A DNA stretch of 64,000 nucleotides from Pseudomonadales bacterium (GTDB lineage Bacteria; Pseudomonadota; Gammaproteobacteria; Pseudomonadales; Pseudohongiellaceae), in NCBI GenBank assembly GCA_023257655.1, contig JALRBQ010000039.1:62001-126000 (forward strand), read 5' to 3'. A model generated the notes under the pieces. The model was given only the letters and a program-made list of their open reading frames with translations. It was not told where the DNA came from and made no database searches. How positions within the stretch are numbered: position 1 is the stretch's first letter; each line of letters begins with the position of its first letter. Shown piece by piece: positions 53,991 to 64,000 of the stretch. Made by a program: the position numbers and the translations under genes.

Positions 53991-54805
53991 TTGCTCCAAC
54001 AGTTATATCGGCCACAGGCGGTTTTAAGAGTAATAAGAAAGACAGATCTTGCCACTTCAGATGTTGAAATCGAGACCCCGGCGACTCCTCCCGCCGAGAA
54101 GCCGGATCCGTTTGTCACCAGCCTGTCAAAAATTTATCAGCGACTGAAATATTCAAAGAAGCTGAAGGCGGCGATGAAGGATGTCGAGAAAGATCTGCTC
54201 GACTTGCTTGGCGTCCGGCTTTTCACCATTTATCAGTGTGTCGACAACGGCAAGGACATCATGGCGAGCATCAAGGGGGGGATCCCAATGATGATGACTC
54301 CGTGCAGATCCGCGTCCCGTTTTCCCCCACTTCGCTTGCGGGCTATGTGGCCCTCAGTCAGCGTGCGCTTGTCATTCGCAATGTACTCGACAGCAACGAG
54401 TTGCTGGACATTCACCCGCGTCTGCAGTTCGACAGGCGCTTCAGTGAAGCGAAGGGCTGGAAGGTCAAGTCGATGATCGTCGTTCCGATCAAGGACGAGA
54501 TTTTGCTGGGTGTGCTGCAGCTTATCAACTTCGAGGGTGACCGGGAGTTTACCAAGTCAGACCTCAAGCATGCACTCATGGTGTGCCAGATGCTGGCGAA
54601 GCAGTTCCGCTCTTCGCTCCAGAGCACGCAGGGTCCCTATGACTACCTCGTGCAGAAGGGCAAGATCACCAGTGTCGAACTGGAAGAACTGGAAACGAAG
54701 ACATCGCTCTACGGGGGATCGGTTACCCGTACCCTGATGGAGGAATTCGACATCGAAGCCGACATGATCGGCAAATCCCTCGAATATTATTACCGCGTGC
54801 CGTAG
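53991..54805 (+). pseudogene. Broken GAF-domain front half of a GspE-type ATPase gene
   Basis: Two frames join to one GAF protein. The first (53991 to about 54281) reads FVTSLSKIYQRLKYSKKLKA and KDIMASIKGG. After a run of seven G (54275-54281) the sense continues one frame over as DPNDDDSVQIRVPFSPTSLA, ending LEYYYRVP at TAG 54803. An eighth G would restore the frame. The TAG lies in frame with the downstream ATPase (YRVP, stop, MKYDPEHQL), where homologous proteins run on without a break. No ATG start is evident for the first part. A single gene broken by a frameshift and a nonsense codon is likely; a sequencing error is possible for the G-run. Confidence 0.75.
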
Positions 54806-56344
54806 ATGAAGTACGACCCCGAACATCAGCTACCGACTGAACTGCTGGAGAATATCGGTATCAGCTATCTGCGCAGTAACCTGTGGCTGCCCGTCGCCGG
54901 TACGAAAGAAGAGGCCGTCATCCTGATTGACGATCCTTCCGACTACCAGCGCATCATGGAAATCCAGGGTGTCGTGAATGCCCGCAACTACGTGTTTCGG
55001 GTTGGCCTGCGCGAACATATCCTGCAATTCCCTCGTGGCGACGAGGAGGTCGATATCGAAGAAGGCTTCGATGATGTGTTCTCGACCCTCGACGACCAGG
55101 GTGGCATCGAAGTCGACGACTCTGATGACGAGGAAGACGAAGCGCTGGCGGAAACCTCGGGCATCATTCAGCTCGTGAATCGCATCATCACCGAGTCTGA
55201 CCGACTCGGAGCCTCAGATATCCATATCGAACCGGGCAAGGACAATGCCCCCGGTGGCGTGCGCATCCGGGTGGATGGCATCTGTCGTGAACTGTTGAAA
55301 ATTCCCAAGGAACACTGTGCAGCACTGATCGCCCGTATCAAGGTCATCTCCCGACTCAATATCGCCGAGAAGCGCTTGCCGCAGGACGGCAAGTGCAAAC
55401 TGAAGGTACGTGGCAAGAAACTCGAGTTGCGGGTAGCGACTGTGCCCACTGTGCAGGGAGAGAGTGCCGTGCTGCGTATCCTGGCTGCCGGTAGTGCATT
55501 GCCACTGGACAAGCTCAATCTGAGTCCGGCCAACCATGAAAGAGTTGTCGAAATGTCGGCGCATCCCCATGGACTGTTCCTGGTTGTGGGGCCAACGGGT
55601 TCCGGTAAGACCACAACCCTACATGCAGTGTTAGGATACATTAATAAGCCGGAGCGCAAGATCTGGACCGCAGAAGACCCGGTGGAGATCACTCAACCTG
55701 GGTTGCAGCAGGTACAGATGTTGCCCAAGATCGATTTTACATTTGCCACGGCGATGTGGGCGTTCCTGCGTGCCGACCCGGACGTCATCCTCATCGGTGA
55801 GATGCGTGACCACGAGACCGCCAGCATCGGTGTTGAGGCGTCACTCACGGGTCACCTTGTGTTATCCACGCTGCACACGAACTCGGCACCGGAGACGATC
55901 ACCCGTCTGCTCGACCTGGGTCTGGATCCGGTCAATTTCTCAGATGCCTTGCTGGGCGTTCTCGCGCAGCGTCTGATGCGCACCCTCTGCTCGAAATGCA
56001 AACAGCCGTACAAGCCGGACCAGAAGGAACTGGATCATCTGATTGATGCCTACGGTCGTGAGCAATTCGAGGAGCTGAAGATCGATACCAAGACGGTAGA
56101 GCTGATGGGTCCTGTCGGTTGCACTGACTGTGGCAACACCGGCTATAAGGGCCGCACTGGCATTCATGAATTGCTTCGAGGCACGATCGAACTGCAGGCG
56201 ATGATCTACAAGAAGGCCGAATTGTCCGAGATTCGCAAACAGGCGCTGAAGGATGGCATGCGCACGATGAAGCAGGACGGCATCCACAAGATCTTCCTGG
56301 GCCTCAGCGATTACAAGCAATTGCTGCGCGTAGTCTCGGAATAA
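54806..56344 (+). CDS. GspE/PilB-type secretion ATPase
   Basis: 512 residues from ATG 54806. The start of the MshEN-like domain (LPTELLENIGISYLRSNLWLPV) is followed by the ATPase core: Walker A GPTGSGKTTTLHAV, Asp box EDPVEITQPGLQQVQ, Walker B DPDVILIGEMRDHETA and the tetracysteine zinc site CSKCKQPY...CTDCGNTGYKG. It would power a type II secretion or type IV pilus machine, but no other parts are nearby. ATG 54806 follows directly on an amber codon and has no ribosome site, so this open frame is probably the back half of the gene at 53991. Confidence 0.85.
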   Translation: MKYDPEHQLPTELLENIGISYLRSNLWLPVAGTKEEAVILIDDPSDYQRIMEIQGVVNARNYVFRVGLREHILQFPRGDEEVDIEEGFDDVFSTLDDQGGIEVDDSDDEEDEALAETSGIIQLVNRIITESDRLGASDIHIEPGKDNAPGGVRIRVDGICRELLKIPKEHCAALIARIKVISRLNIAEKRLPQDGKCKLKVRGKKLELRVATVPTVQGESAVLRILAAGSALPLDKLNLSPANHERVVEMSAHPHGLFLVVGPTGSGKTTTLHAVLGYINKPERKIWTAEDPVEITQPGLQQVQMLPKIDFTFATAMWAFLRADPDVILIGEMRDHETASIGVEASLTGHLVLSTLHTNSAPETITRLLDLGLDPVNFSDALLGVLAQRLMRTLCSKCKQPYKPDQKELDHLIDAYGREQFEELKIDTKTVELMGPVGCTDCGNTGYKGRTGIHELLRGTIELQAMIYKKAELSEIRKQALKDGMRTMKQDGIHKIFLGLSDYKQLLRVVSE

Positions 56345-56583
56345 TCTCACCAAGACCTGACAGCTCACGTCGGGCGGCTTAGCGAAAACAGCAGTCGAAA
56401 ACCCCGGCAATTTGGCGATTTGCGCGGTCAATTTGCCAAAAATGCGACCTGCCTTCAGTTTTTCTTTTGATGCAGTTCATAGTCCTGGCGATTACAGCCT
56501 TGTGCGGACAGAACGATAAATTATAGTGAGGCACAAGCACCAGTCATTCTGTGTAGCCAGTTTTCGGAATAGAAGGTACTGCT

Positions 56584-56916
56584 ATGGCACGGGAATCCCG
56601 CACCAACACCATTCGACCTTACGTCTATGCGCTGGTCATTTTTCTCACGCTGGCAATTTCAATAGCGAATGAGGCCTTGAGCCGTCTGGGCATGGAGGGC
56701 AACTACTACGCCATGTTCTCGGTGGCGTTCCTGCTCGCCGCAATCCTGTTGAGTCGCAACCTGAAGATGGTGGCGCTGGTCGTCATCGGGGTGTTGGCTA
56801 TCAATCTGCCTGACGGCACCCAGTTCTTCAATATCCAACTCGATCACGACCTGATCCTCGCGGTGGTCTGCGCCGCGATCTTTGCGCCGTCCGTCTACGG
56901 GTTACTGTTCAAGTAG
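56584..56916 (+). CDS. Small integral membrane protein
   Basis: 110 residues with three or four predicted helices: VYALVIFLTLAISIANEAL, YYAMFSVAFLLAAILL, LKMVALVVIGVLAINL and the terminal LILAVVCAAIFAPSVYGLLF. I do not recognise a family. It stands alone, with a plausible ribosome site (AGAAGG) upstream. Confidence 0.75.
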   Translation: MARESRTNTIRPYVYALVIFLTLAISIANEALSRLGMEGNYYAMFSVAFLLAAILLSRNLKMVALVVIGVLAINLPDGTQFFNIQLDHDLILAVVCAAIFAPSVYGLLFK

Positions 56917-56950
56917 TCGGGCTCCCGGACCCGGGCTGGGTCTTTGTGCC

Positions 56951-57406
56951 TCACTGGAACATCACTTCCGCCTGGATCATGAATTGCGTGATGCGCCACT
57001 GCGATTGCTCTTGCTGCATGCCGATCTCCAGGTCTGCGGCGCTCTCCAGAAACTGCAGATGCAAGACATAGGCGGCGGTGGCCGGGGGGCCTCCCATCGG
57101 TAACAGCGAGACGCGGGTATCGCCCGCAATGCTCTCGATGCGCTGGAGGGCGCCGAGCTGGCGATTGGCGAAGTCGATATAGCCGCTAAGCTGGCGTGGT
57201 GACTGGTCAGCCAACATCAGTGAATGGGCGTTCGCGATAAGCTGGTCGGCACCTGCGGTGAAGACTGCCTGGGTGATTTCGACAGCGAGATCCCGCGCCT
57301 CGGCGTCCAGTCGCGACTTGCGCACGACCCCACTTACCAGGATCACAACGATTGCGGTCAGTAGCAGCAGTATCGCTGCGACACTGAGTGTCCTGGTGGA
57401 TGGCAT
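56951..57406 (-). CDS. Single-helix-anchored hypothetical protein
   Basis: 151 residues. One N-terminal helix (VAAILLLLTAIVVILVSGVV) is followed by a helical periplasmic region (LDAEARDLAVEITQAVFTAGADQL) and a beta-rich end (YVLHLQFLESAADLEIG). It has the look of a small pilus-accessory or sensor anchor. No family is recognised. Confidence 0.65.
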   Translation of the reverse strand: MPSTRTLSVAAILLLLTAIVVILVSGVVRKSRLDAEARDLAVEITQAVFTAGADQLIANAHSLMLADQSPRQLSGYIDFANRQLGALQRIESIAGDTRVSLLPMGGPPATAAYVLHLQFLESAADLEIGMQQEQSQWRITQFMIQAEVMFQ

Positions 57407-57826
57407 GGAGGAGATTTTCTAGTGCTGGCGACTAAAGGAACGAGCGGTATTATAGATTGAAAAACTTCAATAAAAACAGTGATAAAGAATCGCTAAAATT
57501 GCAAAAACCCGTTTTAACCGGTTTTTTATGCACAAAAATGAAGAGGTCGTCACAAAAACCCAGAAAAACACAGGTTTTATTTTGAGTCGTTGGTTCAAAA
57601 ACGCATAACTCTATGAATTTAAGCAAGTTATTCGATTGTTTAAAATTTGATCAAATTGTGCAATTGTTACGCGATTTCGAGCTTTCCGGGCCCTGACGAG
57701 GATTTATACACTGACTTATCCACAGATTCTGTGGAAAAAATCCCAAACCATCGAGAATTCCAAATTGTCAGCACTCTCAAGGGCTTAAGAGGGGCATTTG
57801 AACACAGCTTGAGTAGTCGTGTCTAA
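57407..57826. other. AT-rich intergenic region with inverted DnaA-box pair
   Basis: The 420 bp between divergent genes are much richer in A and T than the rest of the window, with many A- and T-runs. They hold a perfect palindrome AATTTGATCAAATT (57644-57657), a possible stem AAAAACC/GGTTTTT (57503-57526), and the DnaA-box pair listed separately. No gene is evident. It must contain the promoters of the genes at 57406 and 57827. Confidence 0.65.
57716..57738. promoter_or_regulatory. Inverted pair of DnaA boxes
   Basis: TTATCCACA (57716-57724) is a perfect consensus DnaA box. TGTGGAAAA (57730-57738) is an inverted box with one mismatch, five bases away; the core forms TCCACAG-ATT-CTGTGGA. It lies in AT-rich DNA about 90 bp before the gene at 57827. 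DnaA may regulate that gene, or the region may be a titration site. Two boxes alone do not make an origin. Confidence 0.6.
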
Positions 57827-58582
57827 GTGAGCGATTTGGATTCGTTCACACTGACACAGGCAGGTCGATTTTTTAGTTGGCAGGGAAGATTCTGCCAGGG
57901 CAGTAATTATGCTATCTTGCGACCACAGTTCTTTTACAGCAGTGAGATGATAGAGCTAACCGGCGACATACCTTTCTTGTGGCGACTCAGTGCCGAGAGT
58001 AGCGAAGGCTACTGTTCAGTATCGATGGTCGTCCCGTGTCCGCCCGACACGGAGATCAAGGATCTCACGATTGAAACGAGCGTGTTGAGTTTGTCGTCCG
58101 ACAGCACCCGCTCGGAACACGAAGAAACACTGGAATGGAATCAGGAAGACATCAGCCTGTTCCTTAAGCTCGTCAACCAAAAGCAACTCAGCCTCAACCA
58201 CACCATCTCCGACACAGTGCGTGTCGATCTCACCGATCCGGAGATTATCGATATTATTCATGTGGTGGCCGCCGCGGGCTTTGGCGTCGCCTTCAACTCC
58301 TACGGCCTGCTGAAGCAGTCTGAAGGCAATTTCCCGGTCTACACTTGTGAGGTTGGTGCTGCCGCCTCGCTCAACACCGTGAGTGGATTCAAGCCGTGCA
58401 TTGTCGTCGATATCGAAGATGATGATGTGGTCTGTGTGTTACTCGATGATATCGATGTGCAGGACGTGGATGAATATGACCGCCTTTGTCGCCATGACCT
58501 GCTGTTGGTCAAACGCGTGGATATCCTGCATCCTGAATTTGCCGAAAACAGGACCAAGCCTGCCGGCACGCTGCTGCACTGA
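57827..58582 (+). CDS. Hypothetical acidic protein
   Basis: 251 residues from GTG 57827. It has no signal or membrane segment. The sequence is acidic, with aromatic-rich N-terminal strands (GRFFSWQGRFCQGSNYAILR) and a very acidic region (VVDIEDDDVVCVLLDDIDVQDVDEYD). No known motif is visible. DnaA-box-like sites lie upstream. Confidence 0.6.
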   Translation: MSDLDSFTLTQAGRFFSWQGRFCQGSNYAILRPQFFYSSEMIELTGDIPFLWRLSAESSEGYCSVSMVVPCPPDTEIKDLTIETSVLSLSSDSTRSEHEETLEWNQEDISLFLKLVNQKQLSLNHTISDTVRVDLTDPEIIDIIHVVAAAGFGVAFNSYGLLKQSEGNFPVYTCEVGAAASLNTVSGFKPCIVVDIEDDDVVCVLLDDIDVQDVDEYDRLCRHDLLLVKRVDILHPEFAENRTKPAGTLLH

Positions 58583-58591
58583 GGCCGGGCT

Positions 58592-59797
58592 TCAGGCCGG
58601 GTCGCGCGCCAGATCATCCAGATAGGCGAGGATCCTGTCGGCGGCCTGATCGGCGGAGAGCTGACTCGTGTCGAGATGTATGTCAGGAGCCTCCGGGGCC
58701 TCATAGGGGCTGTCGAAGCCGGTAAAATTGCTGATTTCTCCCGCCCGTGCCTTCTTGTACAAGCCCTTGGGATCGCGCTGCTCGCACACGTCCAGATGGG
58801 TATCGACATACACTTCGATGAATTCACCTGGCTCAAACAAGGCCCGCGCCATCTCGCGCTCGGCCTTGAACGGTGAAATGAAGCTGGTGATTACAATGAG
58901 TCCCGCGTCCAGCATCAGCTTCGCCGTTTCTGCCACCCGACGAATGTTCTCCACCCGATCCGCATCGGTAAATCCCAGGTCCCGATTCAGGCCATGGCGC
59001 ACGTTGTCGCCGTCCAGCAGATAGGGATGCAGTGAGCGACTGACGAGTTTCTGTTCCAGCCGATTCGCAATCGTGGACTTGCCCGAGGCAGAGAGTCCCG
59101 TCAGCCAGATCACCCGCGGTGTCTGTTGCTTTATCGCGGCACGTCGGGCCTTGTCGACCGCAGTCGCCTGCCAGTGCACATTGCTGGCACGGCGCAGGGC
59201 GTGCAGGATCTTGCCGGTCGCGACACGCTCACCGGAAGTGCTGTCGTGAAGCGTAAATACGCCAGTTGCGGGATTGACAGTGTAGGGGTCGAAAGCAATC
59301 TCTTGTCTCAGCGCCAGGTTACACAAGCCGGACTCGGTCTGAAGCAGATGCGTGGCCGCGATCTGTTCCGACTCGATGCCGAGTCGACATTTGAGTTTGC
59401 TGATATGGGCAATAACGCGTCGATGCGCCGCCTGCAGGACGTAGTTGCGGCCCGGCAGCAAGGGCAGAATTCCAAGCCAGTGCAGTTCCGCCTGAAACTG
59501 GTCGGCTGCGATGGGTCGCTGTTGGGCGGGAGCGAGCAGGGCGCCAACGCTTGCAGGCAATTCGGTACTGAAGGTGACTCTCAGGAGCGATCCGGGCTCA
59601 GCACGGGAGAGTGTCGCCCCGGCGGCCTGCAGCGCCGTGATTCGGGCCTGTCTTCCGCCGGGGACGAGGCTTACCTCGGCACCGACGACCAGGCTGCCGC
59701 ACAGCAGATCCCCTTCTACACAGTTGTTGGTGACGACTCGGGCGATGCTGAAGCGGGTGCATGCGGCTTGGTTGGGGTGTGCAGCATCAGCGGTCAT
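58592..59797 (-). CDS. cysC: CysC adenylylsulfate kinase fused to CysN beta-barrel domains, no GTPase
   Basis: 401 residues. Residues 200-400 are a full APS kinase: P-loop [33 protein letters not shown] and [12 protein letters not shown]. Residues 20-190 match the two beta-barrel domains that follow the GTPase in CysN ([35 protein letters not shown]). The CysN GTPase domain is absent, and no such domain or cysD gene adjoins; the upstream gene is an acyl-CoA dehydrogenase. CysNC fusions normally contain GTPase, barrels and kinase. The kinase should make PAPS; the barrels may dock to CysD or a complete CysN. Confidence 0.85.
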   Translation of the reverse strand: MTADAAHPNQAACTRFSIARVVTNNCVEGDLLCGSLVVGAEVSLVPGGRQARITALQAAGATLSRAEPGSLLRVTFSTELPASVGALLAPAQQRPIAADQFQAELHWLGILPLLPGRNYVLQAAHRRVIAHISKLKCRLGIESEQIAATHLLQTESGLCNLALRQEIAFDPYTVNPATGVFTLHDSTSGERVATGKILHALRRASNVHWQATAVDKARRAAIKQQTPRVIWLTGLSASGKSTIANRLEQKLVSRSLHPYLLDGDNVRHGLNRDLGFTDADRVENIRRVAETAKLMLDAGLIVITSFISPFKAEREMARALFEPGEFIEVYVDTHLDVCEQRDPKGLYKKARAGEISNFTGFDSPYEAPEAPDIHLDTSQLSADQAADRILAYLDDLARDPA

Positions 59798-59806
59798 GGG
59801 CCGACC

Positions 59807-60967
59807 TCACTTGCGTTGATTGAAGCGCCTGCCGACGAGCGCGGAAGTGATGTTTATCTTTTGTATGTCGATGGCTCCACCGGCGATGCCCCAACCCCAC
59901 GCATCGCGCAATTTCTGTTCCAGCGGAAACTCTTTGGAGTAACCATAGCCGCCCATCAGTTGCATGGCCTTGCCGGTGACTGTGCGCACGGTTTCGTTGG
60001 CAAAACACTTCGCCACCGAACTCTCGGCGATGGAGGGCAAGCCGGACTCGGCATTGACGACAGCCCGATACAACAACAGTCGCGCTGCCTCCAGTTGCAT
60101 TTTCATCTCTGCAATCTGTAATTGAACAGCCTGGAAGTCGATCAGGGGTTTGCCGAACTGCTGTCGCTGTTGACAGTAGTCCAGCACATACTCAAAGGCC
60201 GACTGCGCGACGGCCAGTGACATGGTTGTGTTACCGCATCGTTCGAGATCAAACGCATCCATCAGCTTGCCGAATCCACCCGCGGGCACGATGATATTCT
60301 CCTGCGGGACAGCGACGTCTTCGAAATACATGTCGGCGCTGGTCACCCCGCGGAATCCCATGTGGTGCTCACGCTTGCCGAAGCTGAGTCCAGGCATTCC
60401 CTTCTCGACGAGCACGGCACCAATACCGGCGGCACCCGGTTTGTCATCAAGACGACAATAAACAACGTAGGCCTCGGAGTGGCCGGCACCCGAACACCAG
60501 CGCTTGGTGCCATTGAGGATGATGGCATCGCCCTCAATGCGGCCACGGGTGGTGAGATCAGTAAGCGCCGAACCGGCATTGGGCTCGGACATGGAGACAG
60601 CCACGATGGCTTCGCCGCTGCAGACTCGCGGCAAGATACGTTGCTTGAGCGCCTCATTGCCGAAATGGGCAATCGCGAGACAGGGGCCGAAACAGGATTC
60701 AAAGACGGGAAAGGCCACGGCGATAGAGATCTTGGCGATTTCCTCCAGCACGAGCACCGCGTCGAAGTGGCTCATGCCGCCACCTCCGTAACAGGCATCC
60801 AGATTTATGCCCAGATAGCCCAATTGGCCGTAGCGTTGTCGCAGTGCCAGGGACACCGGTTCGTCTTTGGCTTCGATTTCACGGGCGATTTCAGGTAGCT
60901 CTTTGCGAGCGAATTGCCGAACGGACTCCTGCAGGGCACGTTGCTCATCGGACAGGGTGAAGTCCAT
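59807..60967 (-). CDS. Acyl-CoA dehydrogenase
   Basis: 386 residues with the three standard domains. Motifs: AVSMSEPNAGSALTDL (FAD region), KRWCSGAGHSEAYVV, MGFRGVTSADMYFEDV and the C-terminal MQLMGGYGYSKEFPLEQKLRD. The usual catalytic Glu region (YEGTSEIQ) reads IAGGAIDIQK, lacking the Glu. A Glu in FDLERCGNTT sits where the isovaleryl-CoA and long-chain dehydrogenases keep theirs. It oxidises an acyl-CoA and passes electrons to ETF. The CysC-type gene starts 10 bp after its stop. Confidence 0.87.
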   Translation of the reverse strand: MDFTLSDEQRALQESVRQFARKELPEIAREIEAKDEPVSLALRQRYGQLGYLGINLDACYGGGGMSHFDAVLVLEEIAKISIAVAFPVFESCFGPCLAIAHFGNEALKQRILPRVCSGEAIVAVSMSEPNAGSALTDLTTRGRIEGDAIILNGTKRWCSGAGHSEAYVVYCRLDDKPGAAGIGAVLVEKGMPGLSFGKREHHMGFRGVTSADMYFEDVAVPQENIIVPAGGFGKLMDAFDLERCGNTTMSLAVAQSAFEYVLDYCQQRQQFGKPLIDFQAVQLQIAEMKMQLEAARLLLYRAVVNAESGLPSIAESSVAKCFANETVRTVTGKAMQLMGGYGYSKEFPLEQKLRDAWGWGIAGGAIDIQKINITSALVGRRFNQRK

Positions 60968-61209
60968 CCGTCTCTCCTCGGTGTGTTATGACGTGGCGAA
61001 ATACCGGGCTCATTGTAGAACAAGACTTGTCCTCGCCATAGTAGCGCGGTCGGGACCGGTGTCACCGCTTTACCAACCGGTGCCCGAGGCTGCTATAATC
61101 GCGCCGGTTGCACGGGAGCAGGGAATCAATCGGGGCTTCGGCACGACGCTCATCCATCTCAACTCGAGATTTTCCACTCCTTTCACGGCACGAGCCGGCG
61201 CTAACGACA

Positions 61210-62796
61210 ATGACGACGAAAGCACTAATTGATGAAATTCAGCGGCGGCGGGTATTGGCGATCATTTCCCACCCCGATGCGGGCAAGACCACGATAACCG
61301 AAAAGCTGCTGCTGATCGGTAACCTGATCCAGGTGGCCGGCATGGTCAAGGGCAAGAAGACTGATCGTGCAGCGACATCGGACTGGATGGCCATGGAGCA
61401 GCAGCGCGGTATTTCTGTCACCTCGTCCGTCATGCAGTTTCCTTACAAAAATCGTATGGTTAACCTGCTCGATACCCCGGGTCACGAAGACTTCTCTGAA
61501 GACACCTATCGCGTGCTCACTGCCGTCGACTCGGCGCTGATGATCGTTGATGGTGCCAAGGGCGTGGAAGAGCGCACCATCAAGCTGATGGATGTATGTC
61601 GGTTGCGCGATACTCCCATTTTTACGTTCGTCAACAAGCTCGACCGCGATATCCGTGATCCGATCGAATTGCTGGATGAAATTGAGACCGTTTTAAAAAT
61701 TCGTTGCGCACCGATTAACTGGCCTCTGGGCCATGGTCGCGATTTCCGCGGCGTCTACAATCTCTATACCGACACCTTGCATCTCTACCAGCCCGGCCAG
61801 GGGAGTGTGCTAGCCGATGTGGTGCAGGTGAAAGGTCTGGACAGTCCCGAGGCCTTGCGTGTACTGGGCGATGAGGCGCTGGCGTTCAAGGACGAGATCG
61901 AGCTGGTGCGCGGCGCAAGCAATGCCTTCGACAAAGACGCTTATCTGCGGGGCGAGATGACACCGGTATTCTTTGGTACTGCTCTCGGTAATTTCGGAGT
62001 GCGCGAGATGCTGGATGATTTCGTCGAATGGGCTCCCCCTCCGAAGCCTCGCGCAACAGAGACCCGCGAAGTCGCGGCCATCGAGCCCAGCTTCAGCGGC
62101 TTCATATTCAAGATCCAGGCGAACATGGATCCGAACCACCGCGATCGCATCGCGTTCATGCGCATCTGCTCGGGTCAGTACAGCAAGGGCATGAAGATGC
62201 GGCATAATCGCATCGGAAAAGAGATCAAGATCGCCGACGCCGTGACTTTTCTGGCAGGCGACCGCTCCCAGGCAGAGGCGGCCGTGTCAGGCGATATCAT
62301 TGGCTTGCACAACCACGGTACCATCCAGATTGGCGACACCTTCACCGTAGGCGAGGAACTCAAGTTTCAGGGTATTCCCCATTTTGCGCCGGAATTATTC
62401 AAGCGCATCCGTCTGACCGACCCATTAAAAGTCAAGCAACTGCAGAAGGGGCTCACCCAGCTGTCCGAGGAAGGCTCGACCCAGGTGTTCATGCCGCTGC
62501 GCAATAATGACCTGATCGTAGGCGCCGTCGGTGCGCTGCAATTCGAAGTTGTCGCCTTCCGACTGAAGGACGAGTACAAAGTCGATTGCCTCTATGAGCC
62601 TGTGACCGTGTATGTGGCCCGTTGGGTGGATTCGAAAAACAAGGCGAAACTGGATGAGTTTCGCAAGAAAGCCTACGAGAATCTGGCGGTCGATGGTGGC
62701 GGCTATCTCACGTATCTGGCCCCGACTCGGGTCAATCTGAGTCTGATGGAAGAGCGCTGGCCCGACATCGAGTTCCGTGCGACCCGCGAGCACTAA
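61210..62796 (+). CDS. prfC: Peptide chain release factor 3
   Basis: 528 residues from ATG 61210, matching E. coli length; open sequence upstream is not conserved. GTPase motifs: [15 protein letters not shown] (G1), [14 protein letters not shown] (G3) and [10 protein letters not shown] (G4). RF3 recycles RF1 and RF2 after translation termination. It stands 18 bp upstream of tgt and is divergent from the acyl-CoA dehydrogenase gene. Confidence 0.97.
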   Translation: MTTKALIDEIQRRRVLAIISHPDAGKTTITEKLLLIGNLIQVAGMVKGKKTDRAATSDWMAMEQQRGISVTSSVMQFPYKNRMVNLLDTPGHEDFSEDTYRVLTAVDSALMIVDGAKGVEERTIKLMDVCRLRDTPIFTFVNKLDRDIRDPIELLDEIETVLKIRCAPINWPLGHGRDFRGVYNLYTDTLHLYQPGQGSVLADVVQVKGLDSPEALRVLGDEALAFKDEIELVRGASNAFDKDAYLRGEMTPVFFGTALGNFGVREMLDDFVEWAPPPKPRATETREVAAIEPSFSGFIFKIQANMDPNHRDRIAFMRICSGQYSKGMKMRHNRIGKEIKIADAVTFLAGDRSQAEAAVSGDIIGLHNHGTIQIGDTFTVGEELKFQGIPHFAPELFKRIRLTDPLKVKQLQKGLTQLSEEGSTQVFMPLRNNDLIVGAVGALQFEVVAFRLKDEYKVDCLYEPVTVYVARWVDSKNKAKLDEFRKKAYENLAVDGGGYLTYLAPTRVNLSLMEERWPDIEFRATREH

Positions 62797-62808
62797 AGCG
62801 ACAAATGA

Positions 62809-63960
<1,152 letters not shown>

Positions 63961-64000
63961 CCCGCGAGCTGCCAGTGACTTGAATACCCGGCATTTGTCC

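Noticed and set aside
57503-57526. Intrinsic terminator from AAAAACC/GGTTTTT
   Set aside because: It lies between divergent genes with no transcript expected to end there, and the stem is AT-rich and weak.
57725-57745. Terminator at the DnaA-box palindrome
   Set aside because: The stem is followed by A-rich sequence on the plus strand and no T-run on either side; DnaA boxes explain it better.
57407-57826. Chromosomal replication origin
   Set aside because: Only two DnaA boxes are visible and no dnaA, dnaN, mnmG or rpmH gene is near; the evidence is too thin to call oriC.
59126-60121. Plus-strand frame of 331 codons
   Set aside because: It is antisense to the CysC fusion and acyl-CoA dehydrogenase genes, both of which have clear motifs.

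Overview
The window reads as chromosomal DNA of a heterotrophic gammaproteobacterium. The rimO, prfC, tgt, holD-like/rimI and Anbu genes and the TonB-plug-like 'EEITVTGE' secreted protein all fit that class; I cannot name a genus. Coding density is high. I see no rRNA, tRNA, insertion sequence, prophage or CRISPR array. Secreted proteins with Sec, Tat or lipoprotein signals are unusually frequent, and redox proteins dominate: c-type cytochromes, three quinoproteins and two cytochrome-linked copper-monooxygenase-like proteins.

Layout. 1-6.4 kb (minus strand): a 'DGQPDLQGVW' secreted protein cut by the window edge, a cytochrome c/PHM-like copper protein, a TonB-plug-like small protein, a Tat-exported D-amino-acid-oxidase-like lipoprotein, a PHB-depolymerase-type esterase and a quinone oxidoreductase. 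6.5-15.8 kb: PQQ sugar dehydrogenase, orphan acyl-CoA carboxyltransferase, a small membrane protein/XRE regulator operon with twin operators, a DUF1295 membrane protein, a YHYH protein, rimO and a membrane-bound Fis-type regulator. 15.9-19.9 kb: a decayed KAS III-like gene, an acyl-CoA ligase, a GNAT remnant and an Asp/Glu racemase. 19.9-27.1 kb: a second PQQ sugar dehydrogenase, a VanX-type dipeptidase with an esterase, a beta-helix/diheme cytochrome pair and a cupin.

27.2-42.0 kb (plus strand): the distinctive block. It holds a diheme cytochrome c, a PQQ alcohol dehydrogenase, a second cytochrome/PHM-like copper protein, a secreted Ig-like protein, a TAXI-TRAP importer (binding protein and fused permease), a PAL-like NHL propeller, a second 'DGQPDLQGVW' protein, rhodanese, a Tat-exported double VOC protein, aldo/keto reductase, a nuclease-fold protein with altered active site, and a fumarylpyruvate-hydrolase-like enzyme. 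I infer periplasmic oxidation of an unknown organic substrate, uptake of a product, and cytoplasmic processing ending in C-C hydrolysis.

42.2-46.7 kb: circularly permuted ATP-grasp, alpha-E protein, zinc metallopeptidase and a convergent, overlapping Anbu peptidase. 46.9-49.6 kb: acyl-CoA ligase plus quinone oxidoreductase. 49.8-53.9 kb: holD-like/rimI, C4 zinc-finger protein, hisC and a conserved secreted protein. 54-56.3 kb: a GAF-GspE ATPase gene broken by a homopolymer frameshift and an amber codon. 57.4-57.8 kb: an AT-rich gap with an inverted DnaA-box pair. 58.6-64 kb: a CysC kinase carrying the CysN beta-barrel domains but no GTPase, an acyl-CoA dehydrogenase, prfC and tgt.
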